A stretch of 64,000 bases of DNA from Mycobacterium sp. ENV421 (GCF_002887815.1 NZ_PDHO01000005.1:229899-293898), one strand, 5' to 3'; positions 28,303 to 38,143 are shown, counted from the first letter of the stretch. Notes: a model not told the origin generated them from the letters alone. Translations and numbers: made by a program.

Positions 28303-29409
28303 CTACGAGGTAGGACTCGTCGCGACCCGGTGACGGGTTTGGTTTCCGCCCGCCCGCTTGGCGTCGTACATCGCGGCATCGGCTGCGTGCACCAGTTCGG
28401 TGAGCGCCGCGGTCGCGGCGCTGTCGATATCGGTCAGCGCCATCGTTGCGACTCCGACGCTGGCGGTCACGTCGCCGGGCGCGGTCGCGACGGCCCTGCG
28501 GAGTCGCTCGGCGGTGTCCGCGGCGTCCTCGGGCTCGATCAGTTCGGCGATGAGGAACTCCTCGCCGCCCAGACGGGCCACCACCGAATTCATGGCGCTG
28601 GCCCGGCGCAGGTTGTCGGCCACCGCGACCAGGACCGTGTCGCCGTAGCCGTGGCCGTGGGCGTCGTTGATCTGCTTGAACCCGTCCAGATCGATCAGGA
28701 TCACGGCCAGCCACTGTGACTGCGGCAGGTCCGCCGCGGCGATCAGTTTCAGCGCCGACTCGTCGTAGCCTCGACGGTTGCGCAGCCCGGTGAGCGGATC
28801 GGTGTTCGACATCCTCGCGTCGAGGCTCAGCAGATGCAGGAGCAACTGACTTCCGAACGGCACGGCGAGCACGGCGATCAGCACGCCCAGCACATGCCCG
28901 ATAGCCATCGCGGTGTCGCCCGCCGCGGCGATCCGCACCCCGGCGAGCACGGTGGTGAGGATCGCGTTCACCAACGTCGCCGCCAACAGTCGACCGGAGT
29001 GGTACAGGCCGACATAGCCGGCGATGGGAGCAAAGGTGGCGCACGCCAACAAGCCGGTCGCCGGCGTGCCGGCGATCAGGCACGCCAGCGTCACACCTGC
29101 GTTGGCGCCGACCGCGAACAGCGCAGATTGACGGCGGCTCGGCCAGCCGACGAGCCAGGCGCACGCCCCACCGAACGACAGGATCGACATGATGACCGCG
29201 GCGGTCCGGTGGACCTCACCCTGCGGGCCCGACGGGCTGAACAACATCACGAGGGGCACCACCCCAAGGATGATGACGACGGAGGCGATCAGGATCCTGC
29301 TGAAGCGCTGCAGGTGGCGCGACTCAAGATAATCGGACAACCAGTCGTATTGGTCGGGTTGGGCCCACCACCGCCGCACCCACGCGGCCATGCCCACGTC
29401 TTTGTACAT
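28303..29409 (-). CDS. Membrane-bound diguanylate cyclase (GGDEF domain)
   Basis: A 368-residue protein. About six hydrophobic segments fill residues 35-195 and resemble the MASE-type integral membrane sensor regions. The C-terminal GGDEF domain (about 205-360) has DPLTGLRNRRGYDES, LIDLDGFKQINDAHGHGYGD and the active-site RLGGEEF, so synthesis of cyclic di-GMP from GTP is expected. The residues at the allosteric I-site position read AMNS rather than RxxD, so product inhibition at that site is unlikely. The ATG at 29409 is preferred; 29391 is possible. It is divergent from a lipoprotein gene. Confidence 0.87.
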   Translation of the reverse strand: MYKDVGMAAWVRRWWAQPDQYDWLSDYLESRHLQRFSRILIASVVIILGVVPLVMLFSPSGPQGEVHRTAAVIMSILSFGGACAWLVGWPSRRQSALFAVGANAGVTLACLIAGTPATGLLACATFAPIAGYVGLYHSGRLLAATLVNAILTTVLAGVRIAAAGDTAMAIGHVLGVLIAVLAVPFGSQLLLHLLSLDARMSNTDPLTGLRNRRGYDESALKLIAAADLPQSQWLAVILIDLDGFKQINDAHGHGYGDTVLVAVADNLRRASAMNSVVARLGGEEFLIAELIEPEDAADTAERLRRAVATAPGDVTASVGVATMALTDIDSAATAALTELVHAADAAMYDAKRAGGNQTRHRVATSPTS

Positions 29410-29518
29410 ACGCTCCCGAACCGACCACAGCGTGCCCCCGGACGCTGCGAGCCTGTGCGGGCAGCTTACTGTCCAGAACGGCAGCCTGCTGGAGAAGGTC
29501 GCGGTATACCGTCGCGGG

Positions 29519-30439
29519 GTGAGGCGATCGCTGGCTTTGCTGATCCCGCTGGTCGTCGTGGCGGCAGGCTGCATGCGCAGTGCGGCGAGCCCGGGAAGCG
29601 GGCCGGCCGGGCTGTTCGACGTCGGCGGCGGCAGGCAACTCTTCATGCAATGTCAGGGCACCGGATCGCCCACGGTTTTCATCATCCCGGGTAAGGGCAG
29701 CTACGCCGAAGCATGGAACTATGTCGTGCCGTGGGATGATCCGATCCGGTCGTCGCCCTACGACATCATCCTCGAAGCACATTTGACGCCCAGTCCGGAT
29801 GCGGTGCAGCCGGTCGTCGCGAAGACAACGCGCGTGTGCGCGTACGACCGCCCGAATACCCGCTTGGACGGTAGCGACCGATCCACGCCCGGGCCGCAAC
29901 CTCATCCTGTCGAGCAGGATGTCGATGACGTCGTCGCCCTGATCAACGCAGCACATCTGTCGGGACCGTTCGTGTTCGCCGCACACTCCTACGGCGGCCT
30001 CGTTCTCGACTTGCTGGCGCGGACGCACCCGGATCTGGTGGCAGGCATCGTCATGGTTGACGGGGTGTCTGAGTTTTTGCCCGGCGTGGGCACGCCGCAA
30101 CAGAACAGCGCCTGGGAGCGCGACAGCGCGCAGCCGCCGGAACCCGGCGGGGAAGCCGTGCTCGTGCTCGAAGCGATTGCCGCCGTCCAGCATGCACCCG
30201 ATCCTCCGCACGTCCCAGCGATTGTGCTCAGTGCAGACAAGTTCGCGCCGCCCGAAGCGTTGACGTCGGACAGTTACACGCTGGCCCAGATCCACGAAGC
30301 CAACGACAAGCTGAGTGCAGCACTGGGCACGTTCAACGTCATCGCGACGGGAAGCGGCCACAACATGATGCTGTATCAGCCAATGTTCGTGGCTGACAAC
30401 ATTATCGGTGTTGTCGATCAGGTCCGGCGGGCACGTTAG
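29519..30439 (+). CDS. Alpha/beta hydrolase lipoprotein
   Basis: A 306-residue exported enzyme. A signal peptide with lipobox VVAAGC ends at about residue 17, so it should be lipid-anchored. The hydrolase fold follows: FIIPGKGSYAEAW near the oxyanion site, the nucleophile Ser in FAAHSYGGLVLDLL, VMVDGVSEF for the acidic residue region and GSGHNMMLY for the catalytic His. The GTG at 29519 gives a proper signal peptide, whereas the upstream ATG at 29390 lies inside the divergent gene. The substrate is unknown, perhaps a lipid ester. Confidence 0.85.
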   Translation: MRRSLALLIPLVVVAAGCMRSAASPGSGPAGLFDVGGGRQLFMQCQGTGSPTVFIIPGKGSYAEAWNYVVPWDDPIRSSPYDIILEAHLTPSPDAVQPVVAKTTRVCAYDRPNTRLDGSDRSTPGPQPHPVEQDVDDVVALINAAHLSGPFVFAAHSYGGLVLDLLARTHPDLVAGIVMVDGVSEFLPGVGTPQQNSAWERDSAQPPEPGGEAVLVLEAIAAVQHAPDPPHVPAIVLSADKFAPPEALTSDSYTLAQIHEANDKLSAALGTFNVIATGSGHNMMLYQPMFVADNIIGVVDQVRRAR

Positions 30440-30457
30440 CGTCACACGGCGAAACGA

Positions 30458-30496
30458 CACCCGGGTCGTCGATCGTCGTCGATCGCGACCCGGGTG
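30458..30496. terminator. Bidirectional hairpin terminator between lipoprotein hydrolase and car
   Basis: A perfect 11-bp inverted repeat (CACCCGGGTCG at 30458-30468 and its complement at 30486-30496) encloses a 17-base loop that can pair further. It sits 18 bp after one stop and 15 bp before the convergent one, placed to end both transcripts. Confidence 0.75.
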
Positions 30497-30511
30497 ACGA
30501 TGCGGCTCGGT

Positions 30512-33500
30512 TTACAGCAGGCCCAGCAACTGCAAATCGGTGATGTACTTGACGATGACCTCCGCCGACACGTGCGGAATGTCCTTGTCCGGACCGATCT
30601 TCGCGTCCTGCACCGCGGCGCGGAACCGCTCGGTCGGCGCGATCGATCCGCGGACCGGCCGTTCCGGGTGCTGGTAGTTGTGCAGCAGCGGCAGCAGCGA
30701 GTACTGACGCTGCCGGTCCGGCAGTGCCCGCATCGCGGTTTCGAACCGCTGCAGCCAGCTGTCGTACTCCGCGATCCGCTGTATCGGGTAGCCGGCGTCG
30801 ATCAGCCAGTCGACGAACTCGTCGAGCCCGAGGCCGTCGTCGTAGGGATTCATCACGTGATAGGTCTCGAACCCCTGGGTCACGTGCGCGCCCAAGGTGG
30901 AGATCGCCTCGGCGATGAACTCCACCGGCAGGCCGTCGTAGTGCGCACGCTGACGGTTGCCGTCGGCGTCGAGTTCGTAGAACGACGCCGGCGCGATGCC
31001 GGTGGCCACCAGGCTCAGCATCATCCGGGTGAACATGTCGGGCAGGTTGAGCTGACCACCGTAGGTGGTGTCGGCAAGGATCATGTCGCAGCGGAACACC
31101 GACACCGGAAGGCCGCACAGGTCGTTGGCCTCACGCAGCAGCACCTCGCCGGCCCACTTGCTGTTGCCGTAACCGTTGGCGTACGAGTCGTCGACCGCGC
31201 GGGTCGCGCTGATCTCGCGGATGTCGCCGTCCTCGATGAAGCGCCCCGGCGTGATCCCCGCACCCACACCGATCGTCGAGACGTAGACGAACGGCTTGAG
31301 CCGGGTGGTCAGCGCGATCCGGATGAGCTCAGCGGTACCAACGGCGTTGGGCCCGAACAACTCCCGGTAGGGCAGCACATGGTTGACCAGCGCGGCCGGG
31401 TCGACGATCAGGTCGACGGTGTCGGCCAATCGCTGCCACGTGGCCCCGTCGAGGCCGAGGTTCTCCTCACCTTTGTCGCCGGCGATGACCTCGAGGTGTT
31501 CGGCGGCCAGCTTCCGATAGTGCGCCAGAAGTTTGGGGTCGCCGCTGTCGAACGTGGCATCCAGCCGGGCGCGCGCGGCCTCGTCATCCTTGGCGCGGAC
31601 CAGGCAGATCACCTTGCCGTCCACCAGGTCCATCCGCTCGAGCCAATCCAGTGCCAGGTAGCGACCCAGGAATCCGGTTGCGCCGGTGAGCAATACGGTG
31701 CGGATCTCGCTGGCCGGGCCGGGCAGCTGCGGTGCGGCGGCCAAGGTGGCGGCATCGATGAAGCGGTCCAGCGTCAGATCACGGGCATGTGCTTCAGTGG
31801 CGCCGGCGCCGTGAACCGAGGCGAACGTCGGGCGCTTACTGCCGGAGTTGCGCTCACTGTCGATGTAGGCGGCGATGGCCTGCAGGTCGTTGGCCGGGCT
31901 GACGATCACACCCACCGGCACCTCGATATCGAAGATCTCGTTGAGCAGATTGGCGAATGTCAACGCCGACAGCGAGTCTCCGCCGAGATCGGTGAAGTGG
32001 GCATCGGGCTGCAGGTCGGCCGCCGCGGCTCCCAGCAGCGCGCCGGCGGCGCGGGTGATGGTCGCCAGCGCGGGGGCGTCGGCACCGCTCTGCCGCAGCT
32101 CCCGCAGCTCGTCGGCCTGACCTTCGGCGAGATCGACATAGAGCTGCTCGAGGGCGGAGCCGTAGCGTTCCTTCAGGCGCGGCCAGGCCAGCTTGCGGAT
32201 ACCGGTCAGCAGTCCGTTCTCTACGGTGAAAGGCGTTGTCTCGACCAGGAAGTCACGCGGGATCTCGTAGGACTGCAACCGTGCGTTCCGCGCGGCGTCC
32301 TGCAGCGAGTCGGCGATCAGGGCCTTGAGCTCAGCCGCGTCGTGATCGGCCACCGCTTCGGCGGTCGGCACCACGACGGCCAGCAGGTAGGGCCGGGCGC
32401 TGTTGCCGTACAAGTAGATCTGGTGCACCAGCGGGCTGCGCCCGAACGCGGCCTCCAGTTTGGAGACGGTGACGAACTCGCCCTGCGACAACTTGAGAAC
32501 ATTGTTGCGCCGGTCCACATACTGCAGATGGTCGGGCGCGGTCTCGGCGACGATGTCGCCGGTGCGGTAGAAGCCGTCCTCGTCGAACATCGCTGCGGTG
32601 ACCTCGGGCCGCTTGTAATAGCCCGGGAACAGTTGCGTCGACTTCACCAACAGCTCGCCGCGCGGATGCGGCAGATCGGTACCGAAGTACCCCAGCTCCG
32701 GGACATCGACCAGCTTGTAGTCGGTCACCGGCGGGCGGCGCACCATCCCGTCGACGAACACGGCGCCGGCCTCGGTGGAGCCGTAGCCCTCGACCAGGTG
32801 CATGTCGAGGAACTTCTCGACCCACTCTTTGAGTTCCGGTGCGATCGGCGCCGAGCCGGTGAGCGCGGAGACGAATCGGTCACCCAGCAGGCTGGCGCGC
32901 TTCTCTGCCAGCACCTCGGCCTCGGTGGCCTCGCGTGCGCGGCGGTCGACATCGCTTTGCACTTCTTGATGGATCATGTCCCATACCCGGGGAACCAGGT
33001 TCAGCTGCGTCGGGCGGGTCAAAGCCAAGTCCTCGAGGAACGTCGACAGGTCGGGCCGTGCGGCGAAATAGACTGTGCCACCGGTGCTCAACGCTCCATA
33101 CAGGGCGCCGCGGCCCATCACGTGGCTCATCGGCATGAAGCTCAGCACGATCGACGGGTAAGCGCCCTGCTTGTCGTCCCAATGCGCGGCGGCGGCAAGC
33201 CACATGTCGGCGACCTTGGACGCCGGGTACATCGCACCCTTCGGGGCGCCGGTGCTTCCGGAGGTGTAGATCAGCAGAGCCAGCGGGTCATCCCCGGCAT
33301 TGTCCGCATTGGCAACGGAACTGTCTGCGCCACGGGTGATCTCGTCGGCCAGGGTGGTCACGGTAATGCTGGTGCCGGTCAGGCGGTCACGGGCGGCGGC
33401 CAACGCGTCGCGCTGGTCGTCGACCTCTGGCCGAAAGTCGAAGACCACGAGGCTTTTCGGTGCCGGCCCGGTGAGGACGAGCTCGACGGCGTCATCGAGG

Positions 33501-34006
33501 TTGTCGATGCTCGAGGCGACAAGTACGGGTTCGGTCTCGGCGATGATCGGTGTCAGCGCGGCCGCACCGGCACTGGTCTGCAGCGGCACTGACACCGCGC
33601 CGAGCTGCGTCAGCGCGAGGTCGATGGTCGTGTAGTCGACACTGGTGAATCCGAGGATCGCGACGCGGTCGCCCACGGCGACGGGGTCGGCGGACCACGC
33701 TCCGGCGACCGCCCGCACCCGATCCCACAGTTGCCGATAGGTGATGGTGTCGAACGCCTGCATCAGCTCGGCGGTGGTGCGTCGGGTCTGCGGATCCGCC
33801 ACGAACCTCACCGCCCGCTGGCCCACGGCGGGGCGGTCGGCGTAGCCGTCGAAAACGGTCGTTATGACGGCGGAAAGAGGCAGGCCGGGGGTGGCGGCGG
33901 CCGCGGTCACCTGTGGGTCGGGTGCGGCCGCGGCGAACTGGGGGTCGGAGGTGTACAGATCGGCAACGCGCTGCTCAAACCGGGCTTCGCGAGTATCAGT
34001 CGGCAT
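30512..34006 (-). CDS. car: Carboxylic acid reductase
   Basis: An 1164-residue three-domain enzyme that reduces carboxylic acids to aldehydes with ATP and NADPH. The adenylation domain (about 1-640) has [18 protein letters not shown] near residue 250. The carrier domain has the phosphopantetheine serine at about residue 678 in [10 protein letters not shown]. The C-terminal short-chain-reductase domain starts near 770 with [15 protein letters not shown]. It matches the mycobacterial CAR/FadD9 family in length and layout and faces gabT as in M. tuberculosis, here with several genes between. It needs phosphopantetheinylation by a transferase not in this window. Confidence 0.96.
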   Translation of the reverse strand: MPTDTREARFEQRVADLYTSDPQFAAAAPDPQVTAAAATPGLPLSAVITTVFDGYADRPAVGQRAVRFVADPQTRRTTAELMQAFDTITYRQLWDRVRAVAGAWSADPVAVGDRVAILGFTSVDYTTIDLALTQLGAVSVPLQTSAGAAALTPIIAETEPVLVASSIDNLDDAVELVLTGPAPKSLVVFDFRPEVDDQRDALAAARDRLTGTSITVTTLADEITRGADSSVANADNAGDDPLALLIYTSGSTGAPKGAMYPASKVADMWLAAAAHWDDKQGAYPSIVLSFMPMSHVMGRGALYGALSTGGTVYFAARPDLSTFLEDLALTRPTQLNLVPRVWDMIHQEVQSDVDRRAREATEAEVLAEKRASLLGDRFVSALTGSAPIAPELKEWVEKFLDMHLVEGYGSTEAGAVFVDGMVRRPPVTDYKLVDVPELGYFGTDLPHPRGELLVKSTQLFPGYYKRPEVTAAMFDEDGFYRTGDIVAETAPDHLQYVDRRNNVLKLSQGEFVTVSKLEAAFGRSPLVHQIYLYGNSARPYLLAVVVPTAEAVADHDAAELKALIADSLQDAARNARLQSYEIPRDFLVETTPFTVENGLLTGIRKLAWPRLKERYGSALEQLYVDLAEGQADELRELRQSGADAPALATITRAAGALLGAAAADLQPDAHFTDLGGDSLSALTFANLLNEIFDIEVPVGVIVSPANDLQAIAAYIDSERNSGSKRPTFASVHGAGATEAHARDLTLDRFIDAATLAAAPQLPGPASEIRTVLLTGATGFLGRYLALDWLERMDLVDGKVICLVRAKDDEAARARLDATFDSGDPKLLAHYRKLAAEHLEVIAGDKGEENLGLDGATWQRLADTVDLIVDPAALVNHVLPYRELFGPNAVGTAELIRIALTTRLKPFVYVSTIGVGAGITPGRFIEDGDIREISATRAVDDSYANGYGNSKWAGEVLLREANDLCGLPVSVFRCDMILADTTYGGQLNLPDMFTRMMLSLVATGIAPASFYELDADGNRQRAHYDGLPVEFIAEAISTLGAHVTQGFETYHVMNPYDDGLGLDEFVDWLIDAGYPIQRIAEYDSWLQRFETAMRALPDRQRQYSLLPLLHNYQHPERPVRGSIAPTERFRAAVQDAKIGPDKDIPHVSAEVIVKYITDLQLLGLL

Positions 34007-34074
34007 GACGAGACTCCATCAACGAACTAGAGAAAGAAAGATTGGCGGGCGCCTCGTTGCGCCCAAATTAAACT

Positions 34075-34093
34075 ACGTTAGCAAAACTAACGT
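34075..34093. promoter_or_regulatory. Inverted repeat upstream of car
   Basis: ACGTTAG and CTAACGT form perfect 7-bp arms around a 5-bp spacer, about 70 bp upstream of the car ATG in a locally AT-rich stretch. The size and symmetry suit a TetR-type operator; no regulator gene adjoins it. Confidence 0.5.
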
Positions 34094-34233
34094 TATTCCT
34101 CGGTCACGGTCGATGCTAGGAACCAGTCCTGTGAACTTGCTCTCTGTCCGGCCGCACCAGCGCCGTTAGAGCTGCGCGACGCCCGGGTACCCGATCCTCA
34201 TCTCGGGACACACCCTTGAGTCAAGGAGGCGTC

Positions 34234-34911
34234 ATGAAAGACGTAGATACCCGCCTGGATCCTCGTGCGGGCCGGATGGAGATCGCGCGCAGCCGCGGCG
34301 CGGCCAGTGGATTTCTGCTTGTAGTGCTGGGGCTCTGGGGAGCGCTGATTCCGTTCGTCGGGCCGTACTTCGACTTCGCCTATGCCCCGGACTCGCCATG
34401 GGCCTGGACCGCGGCCCGCGGCTGGCTCGAGGTCCTGCCCGGCGCGGTCGCGGTCCTTGGCGGAGTGCTGTTGCTGATGTCGCGCAACCGGGCGACCGCT
34501 CTGCTCGGCGGCTGGCTGGCTGTTGTCGCCGGCGCCTGGTTCGTGGTGGGCCGGCTCTTCGCGGGCCCCTGGGGCCTCGGCGACGTCGGCGCACCGGTGG
34601 CCAGCAGCACGGCCGGCCAGGTTGCGATCGAGCTGGCGTTCTGGAGCGGCCTCGGCGCACTGATCATCTTCTTCGGCGCGGTGGCGTTGGGCCGGGTGTC
34701 GGTGCACAGCGTGCGTGACGTGCGCTACGCGACGCGGCCGGTGGTCGCCGAACCCGTTGCCGGTGAGCCGGTTGACGCGGCTACCACGAGCGAGCCCATG
34801 GTCGAGGCGCACCATCGCCGGACCACCGACGTGGCCGACGAAGAGCCACGCCGCCGTCGCGGCTTGCGTGACATGTTCGGCGGTTCGCGCCGGACCCCGG
34901 TCGCGCACTAG
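34234..34911 (+). CDS. Membrane protein of unknown function
   Basis: A 225-residue protein with four hydrophobic segments (about 28-50, 70-88, 95-115 and 137-160) and a hydrophilic C-terminal tail of some 60 residues ending in Arg-rich sequence (EEPRRRRGLRDMFGGSRR). The ATG at 34234 has AAGGAGG four bases upstream, one of the best ribosome sites in the window. It is divergent from car and followed by a strong terminator, so it is monocistronic. No family recognised. Confidence 0.8.
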   Translation: MKDVDTRLDPRAGRMEIARSRGAASGFLLVVLGLWGALIPFVGPYFDFAYAPDSPWAWTAARGWLEVLPGAVAVLGGVLLLMSRNRATALLGGWLAVVAGAWFVVGRLFAGPWGLGDVGAPVASSTAGQVAIELAFWSGLGALIIFFGAVALGRVSVHSVRDVRYATRPVVAEPVAGEPVDAATTSEPMVEAHHRRTTDVADEEPRRRRGLRDMFGGSRRTPVAH

Positions 34912-34923
34912 GAATCCGGTTGA

Positions 34924-34960
34924 GCGCCGCCCGCGGCCCATCAGAGTCGGCGGGCGGCGC
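34924..34960 (+). terminator. Strong hairpin terminator
   Basis: GCGCCGCCCGC (34924-34934) pairs perfectly with 34950-34960 around a 15-base loop, 13 bp after the stop of the membrane protein. No T-tract. Confidence 0.72.
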
Positions 34961-35015
34961 GTAACCGATGTCCCGTAACCGACATCACTGTGCGATGTGC
35001 ACCACATCGGTGATG
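34961..35015. repeat. Cluster of direct and inverted repeats upstream of P450-like gene
   Basis: GTAACCGA occurs twice, at 34961 and 34975. CATCAC (34983-34988) and GTGATG (35010-35015) flank CGATGTG (34993-34999) and CACATCG (35003-35009), giving nested inverted repeats. ACCGATGT at 34963 is also the complement of ACATCGGT at 35004. This density suggests a regulator-binding region for the gene at 35049. Confidence 0.6.
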
Positions 35016-35048
35016 GGATCCGGTCGCGTTGGGGACACAGTGGTAGCC

Positions 35049-35360
35049 ATGGCCGCACCGTTCGTTCCCGACGAAGACTTCATCCGGATATCCGATATCT
35101 GTACCGCTTTGGGTGTGCCGGACGACGATCGGGTGCTGTTCTGGCGGTGGGCCGACGAACTGCCCAGCGGCCGGGCGGTGGACGAATTGAATTGCTACGT
35201 CGACGTTCTCATTGCCGAGCGGTGCCGGCGACCAGCGGATGACGAACTGGGCCGGCTCGTCATGGCGGACCTGACCGACGACGAGATCCGCCGCCGGATT
35301 GCCGACGTGGTGGCCAAGCCCGAGGCGCGACTCAGCCGGTGTAGGCCATCACGTGCTTGA
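35049..35360 (+). CDS. Truncated cytochrome P450-like protein
   Basis: A 103-residue protein whose sequence resembles only the middle of bacterial cytochrome P450s: ISDICTALGVPDDDRVLFWR corresponds to the segment before helix F, and YVDVLIAERCRRPADDELGR to the helix G-H region of CYP105/107-like enzymes. The I-helix oxygen-binding motif, ExxR and heme-ligand Cys are all absent, so it cannot be a P450 enzyme. It is either a decaying remnant or a small protein that has kept this fold segment. The ATG at 35049 is chosen from the homology. The 3' end overlaps the convergent aldehyde dehydrogenase by 29 bp. Confidence 0.6.
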   Translation: MAAPFVPDEDFIRISDICTALGVPDDDRVLFWRWADELPSGRAVDELNCYVDVLIAERCRRPADDELGRLVMADLTDDEIRRRIADVVAKPEARLSRCRPSRA

Positions 35361-36759
35361 TGCGCGTGTAGTCCTCAAGTGAGTACATCGACAGATCTTT
35401 GCCGTGGCCTGACGACTTGAAACCGCCATGCGGCATTTCGGCGACCAGTGGAATGTGCGTGTTGATCCACACGCATCCGAAATCCAGCGCATTGGACACC
35501 CGAAGGGCGCGCGACACGTTCGAGGTCCACACCGACGAGGCCAGGCCGTACTCCACGCCATTCGCCCAGCGGAGCGCCTCGTCCTCGTCGGCGAACGACT
35601 GCACGGTGATCACCGGCCCGAAGATCTCCTCCTGGACGTGCCGGTCGTCCTGGCGCAGGCCGCCGATCACCGTTGGTTCAATGTAGAAACCCTTGTCGCC
35701 CTGGCGTTTTCCGCCGGCTGCGACCGTCGCGTGAGCCGGGACGTCGGACAGGAACCCCAGCACCCGGTCGAGCTGATCGGCGTTGTTGACCGGCGGCACC
35801 CAGGCATCCTCATCGTCGGCGGCGCGCCCGAACGTCGTGGCCGCGGCCGCGGCCTGTTCGGCCAGCGCGGCGGTGAGGTCCGCGGCCACCCCCGCGCGGG
35901 CCAGCACCCGGGTGGCCGCGGTGCAGTCCTGGCCGGCGTTGAAGTATCCGGCCGTCGCGATTCCCTCTGCGGCGGCGGCGATGTCGGCGTCGTCGAACAC
36001 GATCACCGGCGCTTTGCCGCCGAGTTCGAGGTGGGTGCGTTTGAGGTGGCCGCCGGCGCTGACCGCGACCGCACGCCCTGCGGCGACCGATCCGGTGATC
36101 GACACCATCTGGGGGGTCGGGTGCGCGACGACGCCTGCGCCCGTCACCCGGTCACCGCACACGACGTTGAGCACACCGGGCCCGAAGTGCCTGGCGGCGA
36201 TCTCGGCCAGCATCACCGTGGTGACGGGGGTGGTGTCACTGGGTTTGAGCACGACGGTGTTGCCCGCGGCGATCGCGGGGCAGAGCTTCCAGATCGCCAT
36301 CATCATCGGATAGTTCCAGGGCGCGACCTGCCCGATCACCCCAACCGGCTCACGACGGATCCACGAGGTGTGGTCGGCCAGGTATTCGCCCGCCGATTTG
36401 CCCTCCAGAATCCTTGCCGCACCGGCGAAGAACCGGATCTGGTCGAGCATCGGGGGGATCTCTTCGGCCAGCGTGACGTGATTGGGCTTGCCGGTGTTGC
36501 GCCCCTCGGCGGTAACCAGGCTGTCCGCCTGCTTTTCGACGTCGTCGGCGAAATCCAGCAACGCCTTCTGCCGCTGCGAGGGTGTGGTGCGCTTCCAGTC
36601 GGTGAACGCCCGGCTCGCCGCGGCGTACGCGTTGTCGATGTCCTGTTCCGTGGAAATCGGTGCGGTGCCGTACTTTTCGCCGGTGGACGGGTCGACGATC
36701 GGCATCGTCGCCCCGCTCACCGAGTCGACGAGCTCGCCGTCGATGAAGTTCTGGGTCAT
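35332..36759 (-). CDS. Aldehyde dehydrogenase, gamma-aminobutyraldehyde dehydrogenase-like
   Basis: A 475-residue NAD(P)-dependent aldehyde dehydrogenase. The catalytic Glu is in LELGGKAPVIVF and the catalytic Cys in FNAGQDCTAATRVLA; the N-terminus MTQNFIDGELV is typical. The GQDCTAATRV context is characteristic of gamma-aminobutyraldehyde (PatD-type) dehydrogenases of polyamine breakdown, though succinate semialdehyde cannot be excluded. It overlaps the gabT stop by 4 bp, so the two probably act together on putrescine- or GABA-derived compounds. Confidence 0.9.
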   Translation of the reverse strand: MTQNFIDGELVDSVSGATMPIVDPSTGEKYGTAPISTEQDIDNAYAAASRAFTDWKRTTPSQRQKALLDFADDVEKQADSLVTAEGRNTGKPNHVTLAEEIPPMLDQIRFFAGAARILEGKSAGEYLADHTSWIRREPVGVIGQVAPWNYPMMMAIWKLCPAIAAGNTVVLKPSDTTPVTTVMLAEIAARHFGPGVLNVVCGDRVTGAGVVAHPTPQMVSITGSVAAGRAVAVSAGGHLKRTHLELGGKAPVIVFDDADIAAAAEGIATAGYFNAGQDCTAATRVLARAGVAADLTAALAEQAAAAATTFGRAADDEDAWVPPVNNADQLDRVLGFLSDVPAHATVAAGGKRQGDKGFYIEPTVIGGLRQDDRHVQEEIFGPVITVQSFADEDEALRWANGVEYGLASSVWTSNVSRALRVSNALDFGCVWINTHIPLVAEMPHGGFKSSGHGKDLSMYSLEDYTRIKHVMAYTG

Positions 36760-38099
36760 CGAAGGCCGGCGAGAATCTCGGCCAGCACGTCGAGTCCCTC
36801 GGTCAGCAGCTCGTCGCTGATCGCCAACGGCGGCAGGAACCGCAGCACATTGCCGTATGTCCCACACGTCAGCACCACCACGCCCTGGGCGTGCGCGGTG
36901 GCCGCCAGCGTCTTGGCGAGCTCCGGATCCGGTTCGGCGGTACCGGATTTCACCAACTCGACGGCGATCATCGCGCCGCGGCCGCGCACATCGCCGATGC
37001 GGTCGTCGTCGGCCTGCATCCGGCCGAGCTTGTCCTTCATCACCGCTTCGATCTGCTTGGCCCGATCCACCAGGCCGTCGAGTTCGATGGTCTCGATGGT
37101 GGCCAGCGCGGCCGCACAGGCCAGGGGATTACCGCCGTAGGTGCCACCGAGACCGCTGACGTGCGGGGCGTCCATAATCTCCGCGCGCCCGGTCACCGCC
37201 GACAGCGGCAGACCGTCGGCGATACCCTTGGCCGTCACGATCAGATCCGGCTCGATGCCCTCGTCCTCGCAGGCGAACATCGTGCCGGTGCGGGCGAACC
37301 CGGTCTGGACCTCGTCAGCGATGAACACCACGTTGTTCTCCGAACACCATGCCCGCAGTGTCGGCAGGAACCCGGGTGCGGGAACGATGAAGCCGCCCTC
37401 GCCCTGGATCGGCTCGATGATCACCGCGGCCAGATTGGCCGCGCCGATCTGCTTGTCGATGATGTTCAGCGCCCGCTCGGCGGCCAGTTCACCGTCGGTG
37501 GCCCATTCCTTGTCGATCAGCCCGTCGCGGAAGGGGTAGGAGAGTGGGGCGCGGTAGATCTCGGGGGCGAACGGGCCGAACCCGCTCTTGTAGGGCATCG
37601 ACTTCGCGGTCAGCGCCATCGTCAGGTTGGTGCGCCCGTGATAGGCGTGGTCGAAGGCCACCACCGCGGTCTTGCGGGTGTAGGAGCGGGCGATCTTGAC
37701 CGCGTTCTCCACGGCTTCGGATCCGGAGTTGAACAACGCGGAGCGCTTCTCGTAGGAGCCCGGGGTGAGCCGGTTGAGGTGCTCGGCGACGGCGACGTAC
37801 TCCTCGTACGGCGTCACCATGAAGCAGGTGTGGGTGAAGTCGGCGACCTGCGCCTGTACGGCTTCGACCACCCGCGGCGACGCGTTGCCGATCGTCGTGA
37901 CCGCGATGCCCGAGCCGAGGTCGATCAAACGGTTGCCGTCGACGTCTTCGATGATCCCGCCGCCGGCACGCGCGGTGAAGACCGGCATCGTGACGCCGAC
38001 GCCGTGCGACACCGCGGCGACCCTGCGCTTGCTCAGTTCGATGGACCCGGGGCCGGGAATCTCGGTGACGAGTTTGCGGCTCTGCTCGAGGGTGGTCAC
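36756..38099 (-). CDS. gabT: 4-aminobutyrate (GABA) aminotransferase
   Basis: A 447-residue class III PLP-dependent aminotransferase converting GABA and 2-oxoglutarate to succinate semialdehyde and glutamate. Key stretches are FNSGSEAVENAVKIAR, HAYHGRTNLTMALTAK, FIADEVQTGFARTG and the PLP lysine in IVTAKGIADGLPLS. The GTG at 38099 has AGGAGA seven bases upstream; the longer frame to 38189 crosses the promoter region. It is the first gene of a two-gene operon with the aldehyde dehydrogenase. Confidence 0.95.
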   Translation of the reverse strand: MTTLEQSRKLVTEIPGPGSIELSKRRVAAVSHGVGVTMPVFTARAGGGIIEDVDGNRLIDLGSGIAVTTIGNASPRVVEAVQAQVADFTHTCFMVTPYEEYVAVAEHLNRLTPGSYEKRSALFNSGSEAVENAVKIARSYTRKTAVVAFDHAYHGRTNLTMALTAKSMPYKSGFGPFAPEIYRAPLSYPFRDGLIDKEWATDGELAAERALNIIDKQIGAANLAAVIIEPIQGEGGFIVPAPGFLPTLRAWCSENNVVFIADEVQTGFARTGTMFACEDEGIEPDLIVTAKGIADGLPLSAVTGRAEIMDAPHVSGLGGTYGGNPLACAAALATIETIELDGLVDRAKQIEAVMKDKLGRMQADDDRIGDVRGRGAMIAVELVKSGTAEPDPELAKTLAATAHAQGVVVLTCGTYGNVLRFLPPLAISDELLTEGLDVLAEILAGLR

Positions 38100-38143
38100 T
38101 TTCGGTCTCCTAGGCGAGTGGCTGGCGCGACGAGGGCATTTCG

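Noticed and set aside
29502..29511. Palindrome CGGTATACCG before the lipoprotein hydrolase
   Set aside because: A 10-bp palindrome that could be part of the promoter; too short and isolated to call an operator.
30494..33592. 1032-codon open frame antisense to carboxylic acid reductase
   Set aside because: It is the mirror frame of a high-GC gene with strong third-position bias. Its composition (His, Gln, Gly, Arg rich) is typical of such shadows and there is no ribosome site or family motif.
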